Position numbers and translations under genes: made by a program. DNA of 64,000 nucleotides from Fagopyrum homotropicum (taxonomy: Eukaryota > Streptophyta > Magnoliopsida > Caryophyllales > Polygonaceae). Below are positions 1 through 12,293 of this stretch, in pieces. The stretch lies in NCBI GenBank assembly GCA_033239125.1, contig BSWB01000005.1:116994494-117058493 (forward strand), in the 5' to 3' direction. Within the stretch, counting starts at the first letter, position 1, and each line of letters opens with the position of its first letter. The notes below the pieces were generated by a model. That model had not been told where the DNA came from. It did no database searches and was given only the letters and a program-made list of their open reading frames with translations.

Positions 1-400
1 GTATGTAACTCCATACCGGAATGAAGTATTTTACTTGAATCACTCTCTTTATTGAAAAAAATAAGATCATGTAAAATAAAGTAGTTGTCACTATAGCTAT
101 TTTTTTTTTAAAATTGTATGTTATTATAATTATAAAATCATTATAGAAGAAGAGCACATTGAAGATATGATTATGTAAAATAATATGCTATAATAGTGAG
201 AATGTTATCACTAATAAATAAAAAATATTGTTGATAAAATATTCTAGATAAATTATCTGATATGAATGATTAGGGTGTAGAAATTTGAATGGTAGTAACA
301 TGATAATACATGTAAATTATATTAGAATATAGTATAGATACATAATATGATAGTTGGGTGAGAACAAATTTCCCGTAAATATGAGAATGGTGTACATTTA
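1..400. other. AT-rich intergenic DNA
   Basis: No open reading frame, RNA gene or clear repeat was found. The stretch is rich in A/T homopolymers and simple ATAT runs. Confidence 0.6.
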
Positions 401-668
401 GGGTCCGTTTGATTGTAGCTCCGGAAACAGAATAAAAACGAATCTAATCCATAAGTATATCCTTATTCATGAAATTTTTTGGAATGATTCCTTGTGGTTT
501 GAGGTAATTGTAGTATACCTTGATTACTTTTAATACCTTATAGGGAACAAGGGCATTATGCATGAAACTAAAATGAATCATTCCAAAAATTTCATGAATA
601 AGGTACACATATGGACTAGATTTATTTCCATTCCGTATCCGTTTCCGGAGTCACAACCAAACGGGGGG
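401..668. mobile_element. Tourist-like MITE (PIF/Harbinger type)
   Basis: The left end GGGTCCGTTTGATTG and the right end CAACCAAACGGGGGG are inverted repeats of each other, and the similarity runs about 28 bp inward through GGAAAC/GTTTCC. The element is flanked by TTA on both sides (398-400 and 669-671), the usual target duplication of PIF/Harbinger elements. It is 268 bp and has no coding capacity. A second inverted pair (ATTCATGAAATTTTTTGGAATGA and its counterpart) lies deeper inside, so most of the element can fold back. Confidence 0.8.
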
Positions 669-978
669 TTAGTGTATGTTTGGGAACAAGCTTATTAGAG
701 TTGACAGTAAAGATTATGGTAATTATTTTAGAATAAGTTTGATATGAATTTGAGAGAACAAAATATATTGAGCTAACGTAGCTATAAAATTACATTAAAA
801 AATAATTTACTTTTTATTCAATGTAATTTTTTAGAGAGTTATATTCATAGCATATCAATCAATAAGATCATAATTTGAATAATTTCACTCTGTATAACTT
901 ATAAAATAAAAGAATATAAACTATAATAAACTACCATAATTTTCATAAGCTCTTATTCTTAAACCCGCTTCCTAACTT
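669..978. mobile_element. Probable second MITE next to the Tourist-like element
   Basis: The left end TTAGTGTATGTTTGGGAACAAG resembles the reverse complement of the right end (CTTATTCTTAAACCCGCTTCCTAA). The similarity is imperfect and no certain target duplication was fixed, so the boundaries are approximate. The interior is AT-rich and non-coding. Confidence 0.45.
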
Positions 979-1552
979 ATTATTTTTTCCACAACCTACT
1001 AAAATTAACTTATCATTTCTTCCCTAAGCTACTAAAATTACCATTTTATACATAAACGAAACTAGGGGCATATTTCCACATTGAAAAATATACAATTGTA
1101 TTTTATTATACGTCTAACTATTCTATATACTGAATTATTGGAAGGAAAAGTATATATCAACAAGTTCAAGTATGTTAAAAAGCCAGAGAGAATACTAATG
1201 CAACTAATGTGGGTTGGAAAGCACAACCAAAAGCAAGTTCCTAGTGTGAGCAGCAAACTATGTATCAGCATTCAGCAGTACCACAAAACAAGCACGTACC
1301 ACATACTTCTTCTTAAGTTCAAATGACGTTGTTTAGCATCTAGAAGCTTCTTTCATGTGTGTCCATAGGCAATCTTAGATGAACAAAATTCCCATTACAG
1401 AACTTTCCACCTAACAAAAACCATACACTTTCCAAGTTCAGATTAAAGAGACTAGCCCCATTGCTTGCAGTACATTATACCTGTTAGAATCCATACAACC
1501 CAACCCCTGCCTATGGATCATCAAGACTTCCGGATAGCATTGTCATGACCTT
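979..1552. other. 3' flank of the STE24 gene
   Basis: No second gene is visible here. The stretch directly downstream of the stop codon on the minus strand presumably holds the 3' UTR of the protease gene. No clear polyadenylation signal could be singled out. Confidence 0.4.
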
Positions 1553-4500
1553 TTACTCCTCTTTCTTGCTGCTAGGATCATCGATTGCGCCCAATCTTTC
1601 AACCAGTGGAGGATGAGAGTAGTGATACGCCGAGTACCAAGGATCTGTGTTCATAGCTGACAAATTTTCCTCCTGACAACATAATTTGAAGTAAATACAG
1701 CAAGATTTACACAAGCACTAACCAGATGATTTTACTAGTGTTAGATGAGTCACCTGCAACTTCACAAGAGCGGCTCGAAGATCATTAGCGTAACCTAGTC
1801 TCTTGGCGAATGCGTCAGCCTGAATTCAATGAACCAAATTTTCAGTACACAAGATCACACAGAAGCAGGAAGAAAGGGGGTAGAGGAAACCAAAGGGGTT
1901 TTACCTGAAATTCAAATGATCTGCTCACAAGATTTAAGGCAAAGCTTACTATGTGTTGTAGAGGTAATATGGTGTGCTGCATGCAGCAACAAAAGCATTT
2001 TGAAAATGATAGCTATGGTGACATTTAAAAACAAATGGTAAGAAAATTGGCGTAATATTCCAAACCTGGAAAATGATTAGCCCGATCACAACTGGCTGTG
2101 CGTCAAACCCAAAACTTTGAAACAAGTCCTTTGAATTCCTCACAAGAGTGTATCCTCCAAATTGCAAGAATGTGAGGACCTGCATTTGGTAACATAGTTT
2201 TTAATATGAAGTACGAACAGCTTTGTTTCAGAAGAGACCACCCAAACAACATATGGAATATCCAGCCTTATCCAGACAAATTCAAATGCTACAAGTTTCT
2301 TTCAAACATATTGGAAGACAGGAACTAAGTGTCAACGATGGGGATTTGATCAATTCAAAATAAAATCAGTAAAATCATGGATAATAAAGTAACAGCGCAC
2401 GCCGGTGAAGATTTTTTTCCATTGCATTTTATGAAATGCCAGGGAAATAATGAAATAACCGAGACATGTACGCAGTTGTCTCTACCATAAGGTCATTCCT
2501 AGACCTCTTCTGAAATTTCAATAGGTTTCACCACCAGTAATAAAATGGGATTGCAGAATTAAGAAGCCTGGCAATAAACTAGACATGGAAGTGTTAGCTT
2601 TGTCAGGGGAATAAAGGTACTTCCTCAGCTTGTTTGAGTGGTAGGAGGTTTGGATCCCATTGATGGAGGAAATGGCTTCAAATTATGTCATGGCCATGTT
2701 TAAGGTCCAAATCCCTTGCAAAGACCTACCCACTCTCACAAAGCAATCTCGCTCCACACTACTTAGTGGTACATTTGGCAATTCAATGAAAAGAAAAAAG
2801 GCATAACCTCATGAAGCATACCTGCATGAGAATAAAATGGCACATTGTATGATTGAGTTTCCAGTGGCCAAGTTCATGAGCAATGACTGCAACAACTTCA
2901 TTCACATTTTTGCACTGCAAAATCATCAGAGCAAAAGCAAGAGTGAGAGAAGGATGTTCTAATAATTTTTACTCTTCACTAAAGAAGGTTAATAAGTTGT
3001 TGCAGACGATTCCAGTCTCCGGGACACATAGGATAGATGCAAGAAATAAAGATTTATTCAGATTAATTTGAGAGGGTACATATATAAGGGAACTAAGTAG
3101 GAATAGTGAGATTATACTACCTGCTGAATCAACGTGTCATAAAGAACAATTCGCTTGTTATTGAAAAAACCGTACATATATGCCTGCAGATTACAAATAT
3201 AATAGGTAAATGCAATATCACCCTGAAGACATCTTAAGAAGATGAAGCTGCAAATGAAATTCTCAACAAATATAAGCTCAATGACCAATTTTAGCACAGA
3301 GCCAGAGCATTTACTCTATAAATGGCAAAATTACAAGGGACTGACAGTAACTCTTTAAGGGCGCAGGGTTTAATATAGTGCTGTCAAAAGGTGCCTATTT
3401 AGGGGGCATCAGTTCAACCATTCTAAAATATTTGGTCAGCCGGCACCACCATTTTTCTTTGAGACGAAATTTATCATCCTATAAATTTCTGATGCCAAAT
3501 GCAAGAATAATATAGCTTTATCCATGTTGCCATGACAAAATTCTTACATTGCTATGACTTGACCTAGTAGACCCATCAACCACAAACAATTTCTTCAGCG
3601 GGAATTTCAAGGAAGAAGCAAGATCCTCAATTTTTCCTCTTAGCTCTCCTTCAGGAAGCTGCAATTGTACGATGTCAAACCAAAGATGACAATGATTGCA
3701 TCATATATTTTCTTTCGATTTTCTTTTTCCAGAGTAGGAATTTTCATTCTTAAGAAAACTTACTGGAGTGAACTTGTTAAAAAGTGGCGCAATCAAGATA
3801 GGATATAACGTCATCATAACAATTGATAGAGTGAACATGAATCCCCAGAGGTAAATGGCCGAGTATGGACCGGATTTCTGTAAGCAAGTTAACAAGTTCA
3901 AATTGATAAGACAAATAAGAAATGATAATCACATCCCATGCAAAGTTCTTAACATTCTGAGTAGAATTAGGTAATTTAGCATAATTATGCAATGAAAAAT
4001 ATGAAACAAAACAATAGTAGTATAGATCTTAAGCAAAAATAGTATAACAATACCTGCACAATCACAATAATTGCAGCAACAATAGGAGGTCCAATTAAAG
4101 CAGCAATGACAATGCTCTTTAACATGTCTTTAAAGAATAACCAAACTGTTTGCTGCAACACAGTCAGTAACATTTAAAGCAGGACTCCAAGTGACAGATA
4201 AATGAAAAAGCAAAATGCGATATAATGCATGAGAAGGGTATTCATGGTGTACCAACCTTATTGAAACCATGGCGAGCCTCAATAACAAACGTTGAATAGA
4301 GAGAGAATGGTAGATCAGTGATCTGCAACCAAAAGCGGAAAGCACGGTAAACTACAAGTAAAATTAGACGTTTCTGGCTAGTTGATATTGAGAACATATC
4401 CAAATAGGAGGATAGTAATAAAAGCTTCAGAAGAAGAATCATATATTTGATAAGAAGGGGGCCACCAGTAGAATGTTTATCACCAAGAAAAAATGAGGAA

Positions 4501-7500
4501 ATTCTGATAAAGGAAATCAAAGAAAAAATGAATGGAGAATTAGCATTTGTAAAACACTGTGAATCACTCACCAATAACGATAGAAGCAACATTCTGAAAT
4601 CACAGAAAAAATGAATGGAGAATTAGCATTTGTAAGAATGTTTATTAGGATCCAGATCCAGATCTTAGAATCATGAGATCCTACAATCCCAGATTCCCAG
4701 ATATGGTTTCCGGGCACGATTCAACATAGGATCTTACGATCCTAAGATCCGGATGAGATCATAACATTTGAGTTTTTATGGATGCTATCACCTCATTTGA
4801 GAGCCCAATTTCTAATACACTCCCTCTTTCACGAGTATATTCAAAACCAAAGCAACCCCAGCAATACTTAATCATGTGCTGAAATCTGGCGATTTTGACA
4901 AATCAAGTTCATGACTCGAGTTTTGTCTCACCAATGCCGATGGTACCTGAATGATTGGCCTTGTAGGCTGATATTTTTTTACTTCTTTTTATTTTATTGA
5001 AGTTTTTTTTTTATTTTGTTAAATCATGCTCATATATTTTTCTTTTTTTATTAATTTTAAATATCTTACGTTACAATAATCGAAACTATAGGGACCCCGT
5101 TATCCGATCATGATAGCCTTGATTTTAAGGTATTCTTTCACAAACACCACTAGGCATATTCATCAATAAAAACCATAGAACATCTCCAAGTATGAGCAAT
5201 TCCCCACATTTAAAGCTTAAACCAAAACTTTAACCAAAGTGCAAGTGAAAAATTAAATCTGCTCACAACTATCTTATTTCTGCTTGCATGGTTTAGTGGT
5301 TTACAATGTTTGTTCTAATGCACAAGTTTCGAATGGATACCAACAACATAGGAGATGTTTACGCAGTCTTCAAAAATATTGGAGGAGACCGTGCTTGCAC
5401 ATTAGTAACTGCCACAATTCATCTAAGAGCATATGGTAAATTAAGGTGTGTTCGGTAAAACAAGTTTTTGGGTAGGTTAAGCTTTTTGGGTAGCTTTATC
5501 TTTTTTTTGATAGATTTTTTGGTAGAGTTTTGGAGGGGATTTTTAAATTATGAAAACCTAATGAAAAATATAATAATTGTTTGGCAAGGGTAGATTTATG
5601 GGTAGAACCGGTAGAGTTTCAAGGTGAAACTACCAAAAAGTACATGCTAAAAACAAATAAATAAATAAAAAACCATGTGAAAGAGTAGGAAATTAATAAA
5701 AATAAGTTGAAAGGGTATATTTGACTAAAATTATTAGAGCTATTGAAAAATCTACCAAAACCTTTCTCAAGGAGCTTACAAAAAGCCCTCCAAAAAGCTT
5801 TCCGAAATTTCCTTGAACTCTAGTCTCCCAAATAATCTCGCAATGTCAAACATCTATTAGCTTTCAACTATTTCAAAGCTACACAAAAATCTACTCAATA
5901 ACCTTTAACAAACATGCTCTAAGACCTGAGGTGACAATAGTCAAAGTGGCCATCAAAAAGACAAGCAATGGTGTGATTAGAATATTAGATAGTGTCTTCA
6001 ATTGGTTAGGGGGATTCAAACATTAGGCCAGCGTTTAAACTCTAGCTGTTTAATTGAATAAAATTTCTCAGATCAAAATGAAAAGCTTAACCTGTGACCA
6101 TATGAAAACACCACCTAAGAAAGCCAAGGTATGAAATATTTCATTGTCTGCATTGAGGCCCCATATAACAAGGTATTCAGCACAAATCTGCATATTGAAA
6201 CACCAGATGAGTAACTACTCATTATAAAAGAAGAAAAAATAAAATAAAAAAGGCAAGGTATTCACTACTCACATTCCAAAACCAAGGCAATATTTTGAAG
6301 TACAAAATTGCAGAATCCATCACTATGGTTACACACTCATGAATGAAATGGAAGTTGCTGTGATACAACAACAAAAATGAAGAGAAACATACATTAAGCT
6401 TGAGGTGAAATTGATATTAACGGATGGCCTTACAGAATAATAAATATATGCAAGACCATCCTTAGGAGAATAGGAGAACTAAAAACTTCTAAAGTAATAA
6501 ACCTCTTGTCAAGGCTGTATGCCCGTGACTTCTCAAACTTTTCTTGGCTGATCACTCCTATAAGTGGCTTAGGAAGCGTGGGTAGCTTGAGAGCTCTGTG
6601 CTGCCGCATGTCCAGATAAGTTTCGAACAGGTAAACCAGTATCATAAAACCTGAAAAGACAGCAAAGGATCAAAAAAACAAGATAGCCCTCAGGAAAGAA
6701 ACGAAAAGGACACTACTATGAGAGACCAGACACAAATAAGCAAAGCTCAGTGAGCAGGATAGAGGATCAAAGTCCAGTAATCACATCTTGGCTACAGAAA
6801 CTATATTTATATATGATAGGACCCAGTAGGAGGGGTGGCAATTTCACCACACCCGATGGGTATCCAAATCACCCGAACCATAAAAGCGGCTGAAAACCCG
6901 AAAAAGCAGCGTGATAGATGAAGGCCTTTTACCCATCACCCGAACCGGTGCACCCGAAGTATCTTGAATTTTGTGTATTTAATCATTAATTTCACAAAGA
7001 ATATGGAAATTTTATTGTTATTTACATTTTAATAATACGTTTAAACTAGTTTTTATTTTAATTATAGATATTAGTTTTATACTATATGTGCAAAAATACT
7101 TTGAAAATACATTATAAATTGACAATACTGATAACTTTTAACCACCCATGGATATACCCAAACCACCCGATCACCCGACGTGTGATGGGGTGGTTACACG
7201 CGGCATGAGTAATGGGTGGGCGATAGAAGTGGTTCACCCACCCATCACCCAACCCATGGACATCTGTAGGACTAATAAGGTGTGGACACATTACGATTGC
7301 ACTATATGATGTTCTCAAGCATATTTTGTATTAAACGTGCATCAGGAATTTTTTTGTTCAAGGTAGTCAATAACTGCCGTGTCCTAGTTTACAACAGTGG
7401 CAACTGAAAACTGACAAAATTGTAGTTTATACGTCATATTCACTAAGAAGGATTATAAAGTTGTAGATTCAAATCTCTAAGTCTCTGTTTTTCAAAAAAT

Positions 7501-8390
7501 TCAATATCTTACACAAAAAGCCTTGAAATATGTTAGTTAAGGTCTAAGCTACTTCAGTATAATGCACATATCAGAATATAAGACATAAGGGCATGTTATT
7601 TAGACGCACTCGAATTGATACTTAAACCGAGCATGCGACGCGCATTCGCATTTTCCGCATTTTCCGACACATTCGCATTGCGAATGCTCTGGATTGAGTA
7701 AAAGGGAAATCGAGCACCAGGTGAACAGAAGTCCGGGGGATATAATGAAACACCTCAAACCACCGCCTAAGTCTAAAACTGGTTTTGTAATGAACAATTG
7801 AAACCATTTCATCGCCCAATATGAAAAAATAAATTTGGAATGCCTCAAAACACCATTTCATCTAAAACTAAGGTGGAAATTTAAGCTTCTGGGTTGACTT
7901 AATAAACATTTTCAAGTTCACAAGCAAAGGTCAGATTGCGAAAAAATAAAACTAAAGAACAAATCGGGCAAGACCTCCCACTTTAATACCCCAATCTAGG
8001 GCATAATTCCCAGATGCTGCATACCCGTAACTCCCAGTAACAAAACCTTGATCTAAAACCTAGAAGTAAAGCACATGAGTAAATCAAAGACCACAATCGG
8101 GCACAGCAATCCAAGAAACTTTTAAAATAGCAATATTTCCAACATCGAGAGTCAAACAAAGAGAAACTATCCCAAAGATCGTATACTTATTATTATCAAG
8201 ACACTCAAAATACAAAAAAGAGAGATGAAAAAAAACAAACGACGGCAAAATGCAAAAAAAATTGAGACGAGCATCAGTCTATGAGGATAAACAATAGCGA
8301 TATTTATAGCATCGTAGTTGTAAGACAACGAAAAGACGGAGGGAGAGATTGAGGGTTACCGACGACGGCTTCAAGATAGGGAAACGCCAT
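1553..8390 (-). CDS. STE24: CAAX prenyl protease 1 (STE24/FACE1 family), 14 exons
   Basis: Zinc metalloprotease of the ER membrane that removes the last three residues of prenylated CAAX proteins. Exons on the minus strand, all with GT/AG borders: 8390-8360, 6650-6503, 6357-6273, 6187-6092, 4322-4257, 4152-4054, 3877-3764, 3658-3548, 3183-3121, 2914-2822, 2179-2066, 1976-1905, 1819-1754, 1672-1553. They sum to 1278 nt, 425 codons plus TAA, almost the length known for Arabidopsis AtSTE24. Exon 10 carries the zinc motif HELGH (residues 284-288); exon 12-13 carries EFQAD with the third zinc ligand (about E362). Several hydrophobic segments (for example exon 6, GPPIVAAIIVIV) fit a multi-pass protein. 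The start is the ATG at 8390 in a 31-nt first exon. No frameshift or stop was seen. Introns 1 and 4 are long and contain MITE-like DNA. The family assignment comes from recognising conserved stretches such as YMYGFF and LQFGGYTLVRNS. Confidence 0.95.
5443..5922. mobile_element. Possible MITE in intron 4 of STE24
   Basis: The segment starts AAGGTGTGTTCGGTAAA and ends TTTAACAAACATGCTCT, which are imperfect inverted repeats. The interior has further complementary stretches (CTACCAAAA and TTTTTGGTAG). No certain target duplication was found. Confidence 0.4.
6825..7275. repeat. hAT-like repeat in intron 1 of STE24
   Basis: The segment is bounded by AGGGGTGGCAATTTCACC and a right end whose reverse complement reads CAGATGTCCATGGGTTGGG. 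It is full of CACCCGA/ACCCATCACCC runs, a composition typical of non-autonomous plant elements whose ends read GGGGTGGCA or similar. Boundaries are approximate and no target duplication was fixed. Confidence 0.35.
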
Positions 8391-8470
8391 GGTGGACTGT
8401 CAGAGAAGCTAGGCACCAACAGAGAAAGAGGGAGGCGTGCACCGTAATCTGTGATTTGTTTTGCGTATTT
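8391..8470 (-). promoter_or_regulatory. 5' leader and pyrimidine patch of STE24
   Basis: Read on the minus strand, the DNA just upstream of the ATG contains CCTCCCTCTTTCTCTG (8421-8436), a pyrimidine-rich patch of the kind often found near plant transcription starts. No confident TATA box was assigned. Confidence 0.4.
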
Positions 8471-8870
8471 TTTGGTGTTAAAATGGAATGGATGGAAAAA
8501 TCAGTCAGGAGAGACTTATGTCTCATATGATATATTGCGAGTTTTTTTTATGTGTATTGTATTTCTAGAAATTGATAAAAAAAAAAAAAAAATTGTGATT
8601 TAATTTAACGAAATAAATTATACAAGGTAGTTTTATATATAATTTAAAAAAAATTATTTTCTTATAGCGAAAGGGATTTTCAAAAAATATTTTTTTATGA
8701 AATAGAATATTACTCACTTAAATTACTGATAGATGTATTCGATATTCTTATTAGTATCTATAGTGTTAATAAAAAATTTTACAATGACACTTGGATTTTT
8801 CAACACGGTTCCAATAAATTGTGATGAAGTAAGTAATATATTTTTAAATAATTATTTTTATTTTAAAATA
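8471..8870. other. AT-rich intergenic DNA
   Basis: Low-complexity A/T-rich DNA upstream of the STE24 gene. No gene or clear element was seen. Confidence 0.5.
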
Positions 8871-9214
8871 GAGAAAATTAACTAAACAATACCTCATCTT
8901 TTAGGCTGACTAAACTTTAGTACCTCGTCGTTTAAACTTTCATAACGGTACCTCATCTATTGAGTTCAACCAAAGATTAGTACCTGGATTAATGTTCACG
9001 CGTTAAGTTAACAGATCGGTTAAATATCTAAGGTAGGTGGACAATATTGCCCCTGATATTTAACACCAATCTGTTAACTTAACGTGTGAATAGTAATCTA
9101 GATACTAATCTTTGGTCGGACTCAATAGGTGAGGTATCGTTTTGATAGTTTAAACGACGAGGTACTAAAGTTTAATCATCCTAAAAGATGGAGTATTGTT
9201 TAGATGATTTTCTC
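8871..9214. mobile_element. Foldback MITE with long inverted repeats
   Basis: The element is 344 bp. Its left arm begins GAGAAAATTAACTAAACAAT and continues through CTCATCTTTTAGG and GTACCTCGTCGTTTAAAC. The right arm repeats this in reverse complement (GTTTAAACGACGAGGTAC ... GATTTTCTC). Inner arms around TAGTACCTGGAT and TTAACTTAACG also pair, so almost the whole element folds on itself. There is no coding capacity. TTAAAA lies on both sides, so the target duplication cannot be fixed exactly. Confidence 0.8.
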
Positions 9215-9289
9215 TTAAAAGTATAATAAATTAGCTGGTGAAAAAAATATAATAAATTAGTTTAAACAACGATCACTTTGTTATCGTCT

Positions 9290-10259
9290 TTCCCAACAAG
9301 ATCGGCCTTACTCTTTCACTCTTTGTCTTTTCTTCAACATTCATCACTTTAACATTCATCACTTGGGAACAAACTTCCTCTATAGTCATGGAGTCTTGCT
9401 TGAGGTTCTCCAATCGTTGTCTTACTTATCTACCATAGTGTTGAAGCATATGGATATAAATCAATTTCATTAGCTAATGAAGGATGCAAAATTCTTAAAA
9501 ACGAGTCATAATAGACTCATCATCCTCTTGCACGTTAGCTTTTATCATCGTCATCTGCATGGTGGTATAAACTTCCTCTATAGTCATGGAGTCTTGCTTG
9601 AGGTTCTCCAATCGTTGCCTCACTTCTCTACCATAGTGTTGAGGCACGAATCTAGCTTTCATTAAGGCCTTCATTTGTTCTCAAGTGTTGATATCCGGAT
9701 CCCAAGATTCTTCTCCGTTCTTTGACAAGATGATGCCACCAAACTAAGGCATATCCTTGGAATTCCAACGCAACAAGTTGGATCTTCCTCGGCTCACTAA
9801 AATTATAGCAAGACTAGATTTGTTCAATCTTAGTCTCCCCATCCATGTAACATCCGGATCGCATTTGCCTTCGAAACTTAGAATCTTGACCTTAACTTTC
9901 CAATTTTGTCATTATCTTGGAGGGTCTAAAATGATCATAGTCACGACCTCTTCTTGGATTATGACGACGTCTAGGATAATCTCTCCACATGCCTTCATCA
10001 TCCTTATCTCCTAAGTCTTGAAAGTCTCCACCAAAACACAGATTGTTAAATGCAAAAGATTGGGATGAGTGATACCTGACCCTTGGGGGTTGGTTAGAGG
10101 TGGCACGGGGGCTGGTGGCAAAGGTGGATGTTGGGAACTTCCACCGACTTCATACACGGATCTCGGGTCAAATCTCGGGTTAGATTTTGGCCGAGATTCT
10201 TCACTGGGACGAGTTTTGAGCTTCTTCATCTGTTCAACGAGTGTGGAAACCGTAGTCAT
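9290..10259 (-). pseudogene. Degenerate Ty3/gypsy gag
   Basis: Reading the minus strand from an ATG at 10259, an N-terminal stretch (MTTVSTLVEQMKKLK) is followed by fragments that match the retrotransposon gag domain of gypsy elements: around 9900-9750 (YNFSEPRKIQLVALEFQGYA) and 9690-9500 (FVPQHYGREVRQRLENL, then MTIEEVYTTM). The frame is broken by an in-frame stop near 9683 and by shifts, so no protein is made. This is the 5' coding part of an older minus-strand element whose leader continues at 10260-10959 and, after the Tekay insertion, at 18905-19575. Nothing of its pol is recognisable to the left. Confidence 0.75.
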
Positions 10260-10959
10260 GAGTTGTTTAGAAAGTCCATGGCTTCTGGACTTGAAGAGTC
10301 ACTCTTTTGGGATTCTTGTGGACTGTTCTTTCTTGACATTTACACAAACACGCAAAGTAGTAACAAACTTGTGATGTTAGGGAAAACGAAAGCACCTTAC
10401 TTGTTTTCTCTTGCACTCACGCTCTGTTGTAATATCGCAAGCTAATTTGATGTAATTATCTTGAATGGATTAATACTCCTTTAAAGTCAATGTCTTGGTC
10501 TCAACTAGAACTTCTTCGATGAATCAAGTAGTCAACTTGGTTCGGTTAAAGGTTCTTGTGTTGTGAGATGGTTAAGGAACCCTGTTGGAAGTTTACTTCA
10601 CACAAAGACAAAGTAGAAGGAATATTGCGGATAGACATACTAGTATGATAGAAAGTATAGATACTAACTAACACACCCAAAGAAATTGATTCAAGTGTTT
10701 AGAGTAGAAAGAGACTAGAAAAGGCACACAAGAGATTAAGAAGAGAGAATTACGTACCTTGAATTTGTGCATTCGAGAGAGAGAGAGAGAGAGCATGGAT
10801 TGGTTTCGATCTCGAATTGGGCAAATCTCGGTCAAAATTGACAAATCTCGGCCGAGATTATCTTAGGTTGGGCGAGATCGATGTTTATGGTTGGATAAGG
10901 CTCGTAACTAGGTCAAAGATGGTATATAACTTCTTCTCTAGATATACTCTTGCACAGGG
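10260..10959 (-). mobile_element. Leader of the older gypsy element, left part
   Basis: Untranslated DNA between the gag start at 10259 and the Tekay insertion site at 10960. It contains several AATCTCGG(T/C)C modules (10796-10882) also found in this element's LTR and gag, plus a (GA)n run at 10773-10793. The sequence continues on the other side of the insertion at 18905. Confidence 0.6.
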
Positions 10960-11388
10960 TGTAACAATAAAAAAATCGAAGATAACCTAATCGAGAATTT
11001 TAGGGAATTAAATCGGTTTTAACACGAGATACCTCTCGAGGTAACCTGCTCCTCGATGATATTACACCCCGGTGTTATTTGGAGCATTTGGGAGCTTCAA
11101 TTAATGAAAATGCAGTTGAGAGAAATGATCAGGACATCGGACATGTCCTAGATATGAAAAAAGATAGAAAGGAAAAATGGCCAAAAGAGTCGCTATTTCG
11201 TTTCTTAGCGGCTAAGAAAGATGGCTTAGGAATACGCGTTTTTTGAGACAATTGCGGAATAATTATCCATACAATATTCCAGATTTATTATTCCAATTTC
11301 GAGAAGTTTGGAGAAGGAGGCTTAAACCGCTTTCGGATCGGTGAAAGGATAATTATCGACTCCGCTAAAGGATAATTATCGTCTTTGC

Positions 11389-11396
11389 TATAAATA
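11389..11396 (+). promoter_or_regulatory. TATA box of the Tekay-like 5' LTR
   Basis: TATAAATA follows two copies of GGATAATTATCG. The corresponding site in the 3' LTR reads TATAACTA, so the copies have diverged at the promoter. Confidence 0.55.
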
Positions 11397-12140
11397 GCGG
11401 AAATAACATTTATAAATTCATTTCCTTTCACGTTTCCTCGTAAAAGCTCTGATTTCTCTCAACCTTCAAACTCAGATCTACTCTTCGTTTCTAATCCGAT
11501 TTCAAATCCATTTGAGTTTTTGGATTCCTCTCTTCATTCTCTTCATTTTGGTACCGAGTTTCTACATTTCCGAGCAAGAGAAGATCTGGTCGAGCATATA
11601 TGATACTAGGGAGGTTCCGTCGCTCAGATTCCAGTGAATTTGATGGTGTCCGAGCGTAGCCTGCGTCGTTGTGATTCCGAATCTTCTTTCGGATCGTCAA
11701 TCCGGCTAGTAACGAATAAGTTATGAATTTATTCGTTTTCCGTATTGCGATTTGGCCTAAATCCGGTGAATTTGATGGTGTCCGAGCATATATGATACTA
11801 GGGAGGTTTTATTGTTCTTACCTGCGAGGTAAGTGTATATGAATTACACTTGCTTAATATATGTTATGTATTTAATATGCCATGATTTTATGCATGCTTG
11901 AGTGTATATATCTGTTTGTTATGATTTTATGCATGCTTATATATATATAAGTGGAATGATGATGATGACTTGATATGATTTATGAATGCATGCATGAGGT
12001 ACATGAGATGATAATGGAAAGAATATGATGGAAGAATATGATGAAAGTATGAAATTGAGTTATGATATGGAAGTGATAATATAGGATGATAATTGATTAA
12101 TTATCCTAACTGGGTCCCACACGGGTTTCCGGGGGATGAA

Positions 12141-12293
12141 GTCGCTACCTGATCTACAGGGGGCCTCAAAGGTCGCTACCTGATCTATAGGGGGCCTCAA
12201 GATGAGAAATATAGTCCAAGATCGCAACCTGATCTACAGGGGGTCTTAGGATAAGATGGCCGAGGTCGCTACCTGATCTACAGGGGGCCTAGG
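12141..12293 (+). repeat. Four-copy degenerate tandem repeat in the 5' LTR
   Basis: The unit GTCGC(T/A)ACCTGATCTACAGGGGG occurs four times with spacers of unequal length (starts near 12141, 12172, 12213, 12264). The same array is at 18014-18166 in the 3' LTR. Confidence 0.85.

Noticed and set aside
12141..12293. Regular repeats that could be taken for a CRISPR-like array
   Set aside because: Spacers are unequal, related to each other and lie inside a plant LTR that is duplicated in the other LTR.
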